From Bacteroidales bacterium (GTDB lineage: Bacteria; Bacteroidota; Bacteroidia; Bacteroidales; UBA1556), in assembly GCA_027064095.1 (NCBI GenBank), contig JAMOQI010000058.1, positions 1 through 37,535 on the forward strand: a stretch of 37,535 nucleotides of DNA. The letters run 5' to 3'. Below, piece by piece: positions 6,918 to 15,039 of the stretch. Under the pieces are notes generated by a model. It worked only from the letters and a program-made list of their open reading frames with translations, was not told the origin of the DNA and searched no databases. The position numbers and the translations under genes were made by a program. Positions within the stretch are counted from its first letter, which is position 1, and every line of letters starts with the position of its first letter.

Positions 6918-9158
6918 ATGAAACAAACATTACTAGACAAATTTATGAGCAAAAAAGGACTCTATACGAGTTTTTGGTTCATAGCTATTATTATGGTAGC
7001 GGCTTTGATTTATTTCACAGCCAATCTACAAAAGGAAGTTCCACCTATTGCAAAAGAAGTAAAATCACAATCAGGAGAAGTGCTTTACACTTACGATGAC
7101 GTAGTAGAAGGTAAGGGATACTTCCAAGAGTTTGACCTTATGGATTGGGGAACATTGTTAGGAATGGGTGCCTATATGGGTCCAGATTTCTCCACTGATT
7201 TTTTCCATCACCGTGCAGAATTTCTTTACGATTACTATGCTAAAGAAATGTTTGGCAAGCCAAATAAAGACTTGACAAATATTGAAAGAGGAGCTGTAAA
7301 AGAAAGAGTAAAGAAAGATTTTCATGAACAAACAAAGCTTTTAGAAGCAGGTGTAACTTATACCGATGCTTCTGCTTTAGCTTATCATGCAAACGTAAAA
7401 GCACTAACAAAATTACTAGTAGAAGGAGATCCCGAAAGAGCATTTCCAGGAGGTGTCATTCATGAAAATGAAGCAATAAAAATTGCTGCATTTGTAGATT
7501 GGTCACAAATGGTAGCTTCTTCTATTCGTCCTGGTACTGAAGGTAAAGTTGGAGAAGAGCGTACATGGTCAAATAACTGGCCTAAAGAACCATTAGTTGA
7601 TCAAGATACATCATATAATAATCATATAGTATCACTATGGGAATTCTTACTATTATGGGCTTTAACTATTCTTGTCATATTTCTTAGCTATGAATATTTA
7701 TTTAAAAAAGATAAAGGAGAAGAATTGGCTCCAGTGTTAAAAGTTACTAAACTTTTTAAATCACAAAAGAAACTTTTAAAATATATCCCTATCGTATCCT
7801 TACTATTTGTTGTACAGATGTTTTTGGGTGGATATATAGCACACTTATACGCTGATCCAACACAAGATTTTATTTTTCCACAAAGCATATTACCATTTAA
7901 CGTATTACGTTCTATTCATACACAGTTAGCTATATTATGGGTAGCAGTAGGTTGGTTAGTTGGTGGTTTATTAATTGCACCTTGGGTTGCTAATAAAGAC
8001 CACAAATTCCCATGGTTAGTAGATGTACTTTGGTTAGCATTAGTAACAGTTGCAGTTGGCTCTGTAATAGGACTTTATATGGGAGCAACAGGACAAATGC
8101 GTGATACATGGTTCTGGTTAGGAAACGAAGGTAGAGAATTACTAAACCTAGGTAGAGTATGGGATATTGGTCTTCTAATAGGCCTAGTATTTTGGTTCTT
8201 ACTTGTCGTATCTCTTATTAAAAAATCAGCCACAAATAACCCTCTTGTAGGAACAATTATTTGGTCTGCTTTTGGTATTGCCACTTTATATATTGCAGGG
8301 ATGATGCCTATTCATAAAATTATGCCTAACTTTACTGTTGATGATTATTATCGTTGGTGGGTAATTCATTTATGGGTAGAATTAACATTCGAACTATTTG
8401 CAGCTGGGGTAATAGCATTTATGACTGTTTCTTTAGGATTGATATCTCAGAAAACAGCAGAAAGAGTTATGTTTTTCGAGCTATTTTTAATAATGATGTC
8501 AGGAACATTAGGTGTAGGCCACCATTACTTCTGGCAAGGATTGGATGAATACTGGATTGCGATAGGAGGTATTTTCTCTGCACTTGAACCACTACCACTA
8601 GCATTAATGATAGTAGAAGCATGGAAAAATCACCGTGAACAAAAAGCTGAGGGTGTTACCAACAAATTTAGTACTCCATTCATGTGGATTACCGGTTCTG
8701 CTGTTCTTAACTGGATAGGTGCCGGATTCTTTGGTATGGTAATAAATACTCCAACAATTTCTTATTATTCTCACGGTACATATTTAATTATGCCTCACGC
8801 TCACACAGCCTTATTAGGAGCCTTTGGATATATTTCTATCGCATTCCTATATATGACTTCTCGTGCAAATGCTATGGCTAATGGCTGGGAATGGAATGAT
8901 AAATTAAGTAAATTTGGTTTCTGGTCCCTAACTATAGGAGTTCTTTTATTTGCTCTTCCTACTTTAATGATAGGTTTAGAACAAACAAAAATTGCTGCCG
9001 AAATGGGTTATTATTATACTCGTATTCATTCAGCACTAGAAATTGTTAAAAGCTGGATGTGGTTCCGTATTATACCAGATACTCTAATGCTTATTGGAGG
9101 AGTTACTGTCTTTATCGATCTAACAAAGAAAACATTCTTTGGAAAAAAAGCAGCATAA
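6918..9158 (+). CDS. norB: Quinol-dependent nitric oxide reductase (qNOR)
   Basis: A 746-residue membrane protein of the heme-copper oxidase superfamily that reduces two NO to N2O using quinol. The qNOR layout is visible: one N-terminal helix (about 15-36), a roughly 200-residue periplasmic domain, then some 13 helices. Metal ligands are all in place: H334 (low-spin heme b, SIHTQLAILW), H484 and E488 (HLWVE, FeB His and the nearby Glu), H535-H536 (GVGHHYFWQG, FeB), H627 and H629 (MPHAHT, the two hemes). There is no CxxCH heme c site and I see no Cys at all, which fits the single-subunit quinol form and not cNOR, which needs NorC. The gene follows the Rrf2 regulator by 98 bp, with an inverted repeat in its leader, and ends in a strong terminator. 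Its role is NO detoxification or respiration in the inner membrane. Confidence 0.96.
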   Translation: MKQTLLDKFMSKKGLYTSFWFIAIIMVAALIYFTANLQKEVPPIAKEVKSQSGEVLYTYDDVVEGKGYFQEFDLMDWGTLLGMGAYMGPDFSTDFFHHRAEFLYDYYAKEMFGKPNKDLTNIERGAVKERVKKDFHEQTKLLEAGVTYTDASALAYHANVKALTKLLVEGDPERAFPGGVIHENEAIKIAAFVDWSQMVASSIRPGTEGKVGEERTWSNNWPKEPLVDQDTSYNNHIVSLWEFLLLWALTILVIFLSYEYLFKKDKGEELAPVLKVTKLFKSQKKLLKYIPIVSLLFVVQMFLGGYIAHLYADPTQDFIFPQSILPFNVLRSIHTQLAILWVAVGWLVGGLLIAPWVANKDHKFPWLVDVLWLALVTVAVGSVIGLYMGATGQMRDTWFWLGNEGRELLNLGRVWDIGLLIGLVFWFLLVVSLIKKSATNNPLVGTIIWSAFGIATLYIAGMMPIHKIMPNFTVDDYYRWWVIHLWVELTFELFAAGVIAFMTVSLGLISQKTAERVMFFELFLIMMSGTLGVGHHYFWQGLDEYWIAIGGIFSALEPLPLALMIVEAWKNHREQKAEGVTNKFSTPFMWITGSAVLNWIGAGFFGMVINTPTISYYSHGTYLIMPHAHTALLGAFGYISIAFLYMTSRANAMANGWEWNDKLSKFGFWSLTIGVLLFALPTLMIGLEQTKIAAEMGYYYTRIHSALEIVKSWMWFRIIPDTLMLIGGVTVFIDLTKKTFFGKKAA

Positions 9159-9181
9159 TATTAGCTAAATAAAAATATTTT

Positions 9182-9220
9182 AAAGGCCGTTTGAATTTTC
9201 ACTCAAACGGCCTTTTCTTT
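9182..9220 (+). terminator. Rho-independent terminator after norB
   Basis: AAAGGCCGTTTGA pairs with TCAAACGGCCTTT around an 8-nt loop, followed by a T-rich tract. This is a near-perfect 13-bp stem. Confidence 0.93.
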
Positions 9221-9223
9221 TCT

Positions 9224-9231
9224 TATTTTTG
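9224..9231 (+). promoter_or_regulatory. Predicted -7 box for manA
   Basis: TATTTTTG matches TAnnTTTG, 23 bp before the ATG at 9255 and directly after the norB terminator, so manA probably has its own promoter with a leader of under 20 nt. No good -33 element is visible. Confidence 0.5.
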
Positions 9232-9254
9232 TACCTTATTCATTTTAAGATATT

Positions 9255-10247
9255 ATGGAATTACTTGGACCTTTAAAATTTTTGCCCTTATATAAAAACA
9301 AAATATGGGGAGGAAATAAAATAAAAGATATATTGAAATATGATTATTCTCCTTTGCCAAATTGTGGAGAAGTATGGGCACTATCAGCTATGGAAGGCAA
9401 TGAATCCGTTGTAGCAGAAGGACCTCTTGAAGGAAATACTCTCAATGAGCTTTTAGAAATATATATGACTGATTTAGTTGGTGAAGACGTCTTTGAAATA
9501 TATCAGAATGATTTTCCCTTATTAATTAAATTTATTGATGCTAATGACTGGCTATCGATACAGGTACATCCTAATGATGAGCTTGCACAGGCGCGGGGAC
9601 TGGAAAGAGGAAAGACTGAAATGTGGTATATCATTCAAGCTGATAAAAATGCCAAATTAATAAAAGGCTTTGCAAAAGACCTGTCCAAAACGGAATATCA
9701 AAATAGACTATATAATAAAACATTAAAAGATGTAATGAATTATATACCAGTGAATAAGGGCGATGCTTTTTATATAGACGCAGGAAATGTTCATGCATTG
9801 GGGCCAGGTATTCTTCTGACTGAAATACAACAATCTGCTGATACAACTTATAGAATCTACGATTGGGATAGAGTTGACAAAAACGGAAATAGTAGGAAAT
9901 TACATGTGCAAGAAGCACTTGAAGCTATTGATTTTAAAGCTGAAAAAGAAGGTAAAATAGATTATCATATACATAAAAATCAAAGTATGCCAATGGTTGA
10001 TGAGCAATATTTTACAACCAATATTTTGACTTTAGATACTGCTATAGAAAAAAATTATGAAGAGCTAAGATCCTTTGTTATTTATATCATCACTGATGGA
10101 AAGATGGTTTTGAAGAGTGAAAACACAAATATGAATCTAGGGATAGGTGATGTGGTTTTATTACCTGCAATTACTAATAAAATTGAACTACACCCACTTT
10201 CAGAGGCTACTCTTCTGGAAGTTTATATTAACTTAAGATCAACATAA
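9255..10247 (+). CDS. manA: Mannose-6-phosphate isomerase, class I
   Basis: A 330-residue cupin-type, zinc-dependent isomerase interconverting mannose 6-phosphate and fructose 6-phosphate, feeding GDP-mannose synthesis for surface sugars. Visible motifs are the N-terminal YKNKIWGG, the metal-binding SIQVHPNDELA (Gln and His), KTEMWYI (Glu) and GNVHALGPGILLTEIQQSAD (His), followed by YRIYDWDR. The length is that of the short bacterial type found in Bacillus and Bacteroidota. The C-terminal half is a second cupin domain (GDVVLLPA). It stands alone between the norB terminator and a convergent trmH. The last third is less conserved by eye, as usual for the family. Confidence 0.94.
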   Translation: MELLGPLKFLPLYKNKIWGGNKIKDILKYDYSPLPNCGEVWALSAMEGNESVVAEGPLEGNTLNELLEIYMTDLVGEDVFEIYQNDFPLLIKFIDANDWLSIQVHPNDELAQARGLERGKTEMWYIIQADKNAKLIKGFAKDLSKTEYQNRLYNKTLKDVMNYIPVNKGDAFYIDAGNVHALGPGILLTEIQQSADTTYRIYDWDRVDKNGNSRKLHVQEALEAIDFKAEKEGKIDYHIHKNQSMPMVDEQYFTTNILTLDTAIEKNYEELRSFVIYIITDGKMVLKSENTNMNLGIGDVVLLPAITNKIELHPLSEATLLEVYINLRST

Positions 10248-10505
10248 ACTCTGCTTACAATTTTCAAATAATTAGTTCTTAGTAAACTCAAATTTGAATT
10301 TCGCCCAAAGTTACTTTAGAATAGTTTCATTTTGGCTAAGGTTCATCAACGATTAAGCTTTTTTCATTACTAATTCTATTAGCGATAGATAATCATATAA
10401 CTCCAAATAATAAAATTAATATATCTACCATTTCGATTACTTATCTGTATTTCTTTACTTTTGTATGAATAATAAATAGTAAAAAGCTATTGCTGATATA
10501 ATCAT

Positions 10506-11195
10506 TTACTCAAATTTAGAATAATAATCCTTCAATATCAAATCAGATTTCTTAATAACAGCTTTAGCCCATTCTATCTGAATCTGAATTTTTTCTTTCT
10601 CCCTTAGCTGCCAATTGATATCCGATTTTCGCAGTTTTTCAGTAAGATGGTACATACTTAATGCTGCCGAAACTGAAATATTGAAACTCTCTGTAAATCC
10701 ATACATTGGTATTTTAACAAAAGCATCAGCATTATCCATTGCTACTTGCGAAATGCCATGCATCTCAGTGCCAAAAACAAGGGCTGTCTTCTGGTCTAAT
10801 GGCAAATCATCGAGAAGAACATCTTTTTCGTGGGGTGTGGTTGCAACAATTCTATAACCTTGATTTCTAAGCTGATTGAAACAATTTAGAGTATTTTCTT
10901 CTTCAGAATTATACTTTTTCATATTTAGCCATTTCGATGACCCCATAGCAACCTCTTCACTAAGAGTATATTTATTATTATTTTCAATAATATGCACATC
11001 TTGTACTCCAAAAAGATCGCATGACCTAAGTACAGCACTAGCATTATGTGGCTGATAAATATTCTCAAGGACAACAGTAAGATGTCTGGTTCTATTTTCA
11101 ATTATTGTTTCGAAAAGCCCACGTTTATTTTCAGAGATAAATTCAAACAAATAATCGCGAAGATGAATTAATGATTCTTTTGATTTGGATACCAT
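10506..11195 (-). CDS. trmH: TrmH-family tRNA (guanosine-2'-O)-methyltransferase
   Basis: A 229-residue SpoU/TrmH-class SAM-dependent enzyme that methylates a ribose 2'-OH, most likely G18 of tRNA. The three knot motifs are present: motif 1 (NIYQPHNASAVLRSCDLFG, with Asn and Arg), motif 2 (ALVFGTEMHGIS) and motif 3 (IPMYGFTESFNISVSAAL). The C-terminal helix rich in Lys and Glu is typical of TrmH and not of the longer RlmB. The gene starts only 15 bp after the HU terminator, leaving little space for a promoter, so it may depend on readthrough from HU or on a promoter overlapping that hairpin. Tyr and Phe before the stop are unremarkable. Confidence 0.9.
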   Translation of the reverse strand: MVSKSKESLIHLRDYLFEFISENKRGLFETIIENRTRHLTVVLENIYQPHNASAVLRSCDLFGVQDVHIIENNNKYTLSEEVAMGSSKWLNMKKYNSEEENTLNCFNQLRNQGYRIVATTPHEKDVLLDDLPLDQKTALVFGTEMHGISQVAMDNADAFVKIPMYGFTESFNISVSAALSMYHLTEKLRKSDINWQLREKEKIQIQIEWAKAVIKKSDLILKDYYSKFE

Positions 11196-11209
11196 GTCAA
11201 ATATATTTC

Positions 11210-11241
11210 AAAAAAAAGCCTCAACGCATAGCGAGAGGCTT
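11210..11241 (-). terminator. Terminator after the HU gene
   Basis: On the minus strand AAGCCTC (from 11241) pairs with GAGGCTT, with an inner CGC/GCG stem, and is followed by a run of eight T. It lies between HU and trmH. Confidence 0.85.
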
Positions 11242-11263
11242 CAATAAGTTTCTTTTTAAATTC

Positions 11264-11527
11264 TTATAATGCTAAATCAGCACCTGCTTTGAATTTAACA
11301 ACTTTCTTAGCTGGAATTTGAATAGTAGCACCGGTTTTAGGGTTACGGCCAGTACGTGCAGATCTTTCAGCAACAGAGAAAGAACCAAAACCTACTAATG
11401 CAACTTTTTCACCACTTTTTAAAGATTTAGTTGTTGCTCCTACAAATGCTTCTAAAGCTCTTTTTGCGTCAGCTTTGCTCAATCCAGAACCTTCAGCCAT
11501 TGCATCGATTAATTGTGTTTTGTTCAT
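11264..11527 (-). CDS. hup: HU-family DNA-binding protein
   Basis: An 87-residue histone-like protein that binds and bends DNA as a dimer in the nucleoid. The opening [25 protein letters not shown], the GFGSFSV turn, and the DNA-binding arm with RTGRNPKTG are all as expected for HU. The ATG is preceded by one of the best promoter matches in the window and the gene ends at a strong terminator, consistent with high independent expression. Confidence 0.97.
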   Translation of the reverse strand: MNKTQLIDAMAEGSGLSKADAKRALEAFVGATTKSLKSGEKVALVGFGSFSVAERSARTGRNPKTGATIQIPAKKVVKFKAGADLAL

Positions 11528-11568
11528 GTTATAAAATTTAATGATTTAAAATTAATATAATAGCTTGA

Positions 11569-11597
11569 CAAATATAAACGAATAATTTTAATAACAA
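11569..11597 (-). promoter_or_regulatory. Promoter of the HU gene
   Basis: The -7 box TATATTTG (plus strand 11569-11576) and a TTG at 11595-11597 are 18 bp apart, a good fit to the Bacteroidota promoter. The predicted leader is about 35 nt. Confidence 0.6.
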
Positions 11598-11719
11598 GCT
11601 CCAAAACCTTGATATCATTGGTTTTGTTGAAAAGTAGGCCAAATTGTTAATAAGTATTTGGCTTTTTATTGATTTTAACTAAATTTATTGCAAGCCTTAC
11701 TGCCATTGACTTAGGAGAA

Positions 11720-12670
11720 TTATCTCCACGTCCAATCATTATTAATATCAAAACCTCTTAGAAAATCTAGGATATCGATTCTTTTTTTACTTTGTAATTG
11801 CAGCTCTATAATTTCTAATTGTCCACCATCAAAACCCAAAGCCAGATAATTTTTATTGTCAGTATAAATCTTCCCAACTTCACTTTCAGTTTTAATAACT
11901 TTGCTTTTATATATCTTCACCAAATATTCTTTGCCATTTGGCGACTGCCATAAAACAAATGCTGCAGGATAAGGGCTTAATCCTCTTACCCAGAGGTGCG
12001 CTTCCTCCACCTTTTGATTATACTTAAGATGACAATCCTCCTTAAAAATTTTTGGTGCAGGTTTTAATTTGTTAACATCGACAATAAAGTCTTCTTGCGA
12101 AATTAATTCAAGCTTTCCTTTTTCTATTAATTCTAATGTTTCAATAACAGTTTTACGGCTCAATTCCATGAGTTTATCATGTAAGTCACCAACATTATCC
12201 TCAGGCTGGATATCTACTTCATGTTGAAGAATTATCCGGCCAGTATCTATTTTATCATCAATCATAAAACTAGTAAGACCAGTTTTTGATTCATCATTAA
12301 TAATTGCGTGATTTATCGGAGCCGCACCTCTATACTGAGGTAATAGTGAAGCATGAATATTAAATGTTCCCATAGGAGGCATTGCCCATACATCTCTAGG
12401 AAGCATTCTAAAAGCTACAACAATAAATAAATCGGCATTAAAAGTTTCCAGTTCTTGAATAAAGTCTGAGTCTTTGAGCTTCACTGGCTGCAGAACTTTA
12501 ATATTATTTTCAAGAGCATATTCTTTCACAGCACTATATTTAAGTTTCTTACCTCTCCCTGCTTTTTTATCCGGTACAGTAACTACTGCTACAATTTCGT
12601 GTTTACTATTTACCACAGCATCAAGTGAGGCTACAGCAAACTCCGGAGTGCCCATGAAAATAATTCTCAT
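11720..12670 (-). CDS. fmt: Methionyl-tRNA formyltransferase
   Basis: A 316-residue enzyme that formylates initiator Met-tRNA using 10-formyl-tetrahydrofolate. The opening MRIIFMGTPEFAVASL, the catalytic block (NIHASLLPQYRGAAPIN, with Asn and His) and the conserved Asp in MIDDKIDTGRII are the family signature; the C-terminal tRNA-binding domain follows (VRGLSPYPAAFV). The length is normal. It begins 9 bp after the ribH stop, so the two are cotranscribed. Confidence 0.96.
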   Translation of the reverse strand: MRIIFMGTPEFAVASLDAVVNSKHEIVAVVTVPDKKAGRGKKLKYSAVKEYALENNIKVLQPVKLKDSDFIQELETFNADLFIVVAFRMLPRDVWAMPPMGTFNIHASLLPQYRGAAPINHAIINDESKTGLTSFMIDDKIDTGRIILQHEVDIQPEDNVGDLHDKLMELSRKTVIETLELIEKGKLELISQEDFIVDVNKLKPAPKIFKEDCHLKYNQKVEEAHLWVRGLSPYPAAFVLWQSPNGKEYLVKIYKSKVIKTESEVGKIYTDNKNYLALGFDGGQLEIIELQLQSKKRIDILDFLRGFDINNDWTWR

Positions 12671-12679
12671 AATAAATTT

Positions 12680-13234
12680 TTAATTTAACGGAATAAAATC
12701 ATCATCGAAGTCTTCATCGAAAAAATCATCTAAATCTTCGAAATCATCCAATATTTCATTGTCAAGAGTAATCATTTTAAGGGCCGTCATTGCACCTTCT
12801 ACTCCTTTGTTACCATGCTTACCTCCTGCTCTATCGAGAGCTTGCTGTTGGTTGTCAGTTGTAAGTACTCCAAAAATAACCGGTACATCAGTGTCTAAAT
12901 TAACTTTGGCTATAGCATTAGCACTAGCGTTGCAAATAAAATCAAAATGACGAGTTTCGCCTTGAATTACACAACCCAAGCATATCACTGCATCAACAAA
13001 GTATCCATTAATAACTTTTTGAGCCCCTAAAGCCAATTCAAATGTTCCTGGCACATATTTTACAATGATGTTCTCTTCTGCAATACCATTAGCTAAAAGC
13101 GTATCAATAGCACCTTTAGTCAAAGCATCGGTAATTTCTTCATTCCATTCTGACACTACTATTCCTATTGTAGCGTCTTCTACTTCCAAGTCAGATTTTT
13201 TAAAATCCGAAAGATTCTTAAGATTTGAGGCCAT
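12680..13234 (-). CDS. ribH: 6,7-dimethyl-8-ribityllumazine synthase with an acidic C-terminal tail
   Basis: A 184-residue riboflavin-pathway enzyme that joins the ribityl-uracil intermediate with dihydroxybutanone phosphate and assembles into pentamers or 60-subunit shells. Motifs: SEWNEEIT (substrate binding), VPGTFELALGAQ, CLGCVIQGETRHFDFI (catalytic Arg-His), FGVLTTDNQQQALDRAGG (phosphate site). Usual family length is about 155-160 residues; this one has roughly 15 extra residues at the N-terminus and a final 24 residues with 12 Asp/Glu and 5 Phe. The tail is outside the enzyme core. It is the first gene of ribH-fmt and starts downstream of a promoter box nested against the preceding terminator. 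Confidence 0.95.
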   Translation of the reverse strand: MASNLKNLSDFKKSDLEVEDATIGIVVSEWNEEITDALTKGAIDTLLANGIAEENIIVKYVPGTFELALGAQKVINGYFVDAVICLGCVIQGETRHFDFICNASANAIAKVNLDTDVPVIFGVLTTDNQQQALDRAGGKHGNKGVEGAMTALKMITLDNEILDDFEDLDDFFDEDFDDDFIPLN

Positions 13235-13258
13235 ATTAGCTGGTTTTAAAATTTAAGT

Positions 13259-13266
13259 CAAAAGTA
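13259..13266 (-). promoter_or_regulatory. Predicted -7 box for ribH-fmt
   Basis: CAAAAGTA on the plus strand reads TACTTTTG, a TAnnTTTG match, 25 bp before the ribH ATG. It abuts the T-tract of the upstream gene's terminator. No clear -33 element. Confidence 0.45.
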
Positions 13267-13299
13267 AAAAAAAAGGTCGAGCTAACGCCCGACCTTTTT
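13266..13299. terminator. Terminator after the TPR gene
   Basis: AAAAAGGTCG pairs with CGACCTTTTT across a short loop (a 10-bp stem), with T-rich tracts on both strands. On the minus strand it closes the 13319-14041 gene. Confidence 0.88.
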
Positions 13300-13318
13300 A
13301 TAAATATTCTATTAATGT

Positions 13319-14041
13319 TTATCTTCCTAATAAAGCCTCCTCACGAGCGATATATTTCTTAATTTCATTACCTTCAGCACTTCTATAATATTTTTCTTTA
13401 ATTTCATTAAAAGCGTCTAAAGCTTTTTGATGTTCTCCCAGAATATGGTATGTCATTCCGGCTTTTTTAAGCATCATAGGAGAAATAAAATTATTATCTT
13501 GAAGATGAGCTGCTTCCATATATTTTTCTGCTGCTTCCTTTTGATTTCCTAATTCCATTTCACAGTCACCAATAACACCTATAGACATTGGTTTGACATT
13601 TACATCTTCACTTTCAAAATCACCTAAATAATTAATAGCATCTTCAAAATATTCTTCTTTCATACCGCTAGTATCAGCTTGTGCCATTTTAAAATAGCAA
13701 ATTCCTGCATAATATCTGGCCAAATTACCGCTGGGAGTAGAGCCATAATTATCAATTATTTCTAAGAACCCTGGCTTATCATCAATACCATTTAAAGCAA
13801 AATTGAAATTATCATTATCAAAATATTGCTCTGCATGCCATATACTAGAATATGCTTCTTCTTGATTAGGAATACGAATATATTTATTGTAACCCATTAT
13901 TAACAAGACTATTGCAAACAGCCCTAATACACTATAACTTAATATATTTTTATTATTTTCAACAAACTGTTCTGTTTTACCAATTGCTTCTTCAACGTTA
14001 GCAAAACTCTCTTCAGTATTATCTATTTCTTTCTTAGCCAT
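13319..14041 (-). CDS. Membrane-anchored TPR protein
   Basis: A 240-residue protein with a cytoplasmic N-terminal acidic/helical stretch, one membrane helix at about 33-51 (NILSYSVLGLFAIVLLIMGY), then tetratricopeptide-type helices (ARYYAGICYFKMAQ; EAAEKYMEAAHLQDN; AGMTYHILGEHQKALDAFNEIKEKY). The layout is like YfgM/BepA-associated ancillary proteins, and a similar gene is often found next to ribH in Bacteroidota (general knowledge). It probably acts as a scaffold at the inner membrane; no enzyme motif is present. It has its own terminator and a promoter-like box. Confidence 0.82.
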   Translation of the reverse strand: MAKKEIDNTEESFANVEEAIGKTEQFVENNKNILSYSVLGLFAIVLLIMGYNKYIRIPNQEEAYSSIWHAEQYFDNDNFNFALNGIDDKPGFLEIIDNYGSTPSGNLARYYAGICYFKMAQADTSGMKEEYFEDAINYLGDFESEDVNVKPMSIGVIGDCEMELGNQKEAAEKYMEAAHLQDNNFISPMMLKKAGMTYHILGEHQKALDAFNEIKEKYYRSAEGNEIKKYIAREEALLGR

Positions 14042-14070
14042 AATTTATATTATTATTATTTAAAGTGGTG

Positions 14071-14078
14071 CAAAAGTA
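14071..14078 (-). promoter_or_regulatory. Predicted -7 box for the TPR gene
   Basis: CAAAAGTA on the plus strand reads TACTTTTG, 30 bp before the ATG at 14041. The same octamer is used in front of ribH. Confidence 0.45.
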
Positions 14079-14128
14079 GAATATTTTTCTACTTTATTAA
14101 TAAAAATTTTAATCAAAAAAATATCTAT

Positions 14129-14794
14129 TTATCTACGCTTCTTATAAGTTGATTTGCTCCTAGTCTTAGGCTTCCTTTTATTAGTAGCTTTTTTGTCTTT
14201 AGAGCTTTTCATTACTGATAATACAGAGTGTATTTTCTTAAGAATAGTATTTGAGGACACAAGTTTAACACCTTCAGGAAGCTTAAGCTTACCATCGGTA
14301 ATCTTCATAATATGCTCGTTTATCAAATCATCAGAAACAATATTCTTATTCCAACTAATATACATTTCTTTCATTTGATTAGCCATAATAACAAGAAGCT
14401 GATCGCGTTCTTCTCCTTCCTCTTTTTCAGCCAATGTCTGCAATACTAACTCGGTATTTTGACCATAAAAACGATATTTTATTCTATTCTCCTTATACGA
14501 AATGTGCTCTTTGGGACGAAGAGTAATATCTTTTTTAACGACCTCAAAAGGGTAGTCTACATCTAATTTGTAATCAGAAATAGCATAAAGATGATTCCAT
14601 AACTTCTTGTAATACTCTTCGTTAGGACTGTCATTTGGGTTTACTTGTTGCATTACAGAAACAATAATATAAGCTAGCTTAGTTCTTTTATTTCTGTCCT
14701 CAATTGTTAATGCATAATCCACTAAGTTTTGAACATTTCTGCCATATTCTTTTATGGCCATCTTAGGGCGGGTAGAATTATAATCTCTTTCCAT
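14129..14794 (-). CDS. DUF4290 family protein
   Basis: A Bacteroidota-restricted protein of unknown function. The opening MERDYNSTRPKMAIKEYGRN, then VDYALTIEDRNKR and LWNHLYAISDYKLDVDYPFE, are the DUF4290 signature. I start it at the ATG 14792-14794 (221 residues): the frame is open further to a TTG at 14818, but that codon overlaps the predicted -7 box, and family members begin just before the DYN motif. The C-terminal 30 residues are very basic (Lys/Arg/Ser/Thr), suggesting nucleic acid or ribosome contact; this is inference. It stands alone between the TPR gene and the helicase. Confidence 0.85.
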   Translation of the reverse strand: MERDYNSTRPKMAIKEYGRNVQNLVDYALTIEDRNKRTKLAYIIVSVMQQVNPNDSPNEEYYKKLWNHLYAISDYKLDVDYPFEVVKKDITLRPKEHISYKENRIKYRFYGQNTELVLQTLAEKEEGEERDQLLVIMANQMKEMYISWNKNIVSDDLINEHIMKITDGKLKLPEGVKLVSSNTILKKIHSVLSVMKSSKDKKATNKRKPKTRSKSTYKKRR

Positions 14795-14815
14795 ATTCAA
14801 TTTAAAAATGAGCCG

Positions 14816-14823
14816 CAAAATTA
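14816..14823 (-). promoter_or_regulatory. Predicted -7 box for the DUF4290 gene
   Basis: CAAAATTA on the plus strand reads TAATTTTG (TAnnTTTG). It overlaps the more upstream TTG codon, which argues for the ATG at 14794 as the start and a leader of about 15 nt. Confidence 0.5.
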
Positions 14824-15039
14824 CATAAAATAGTTATATAGCGGCCAATGAATAATTTATGAGCATAACAAAGATTTATTTTTATTCTTTGCTGTCTCTA
14901 TTTAGCCTTTAATAAAATATTAAAGATCATGTTATTTTAATAAACATACAACTCATACAGAGCAAACTCAGTTTATAAATCGTATACTAAAATACAAGCT
15001 AAAAACACAATTAGCTTTGCAATAATATACGAATTTAGC

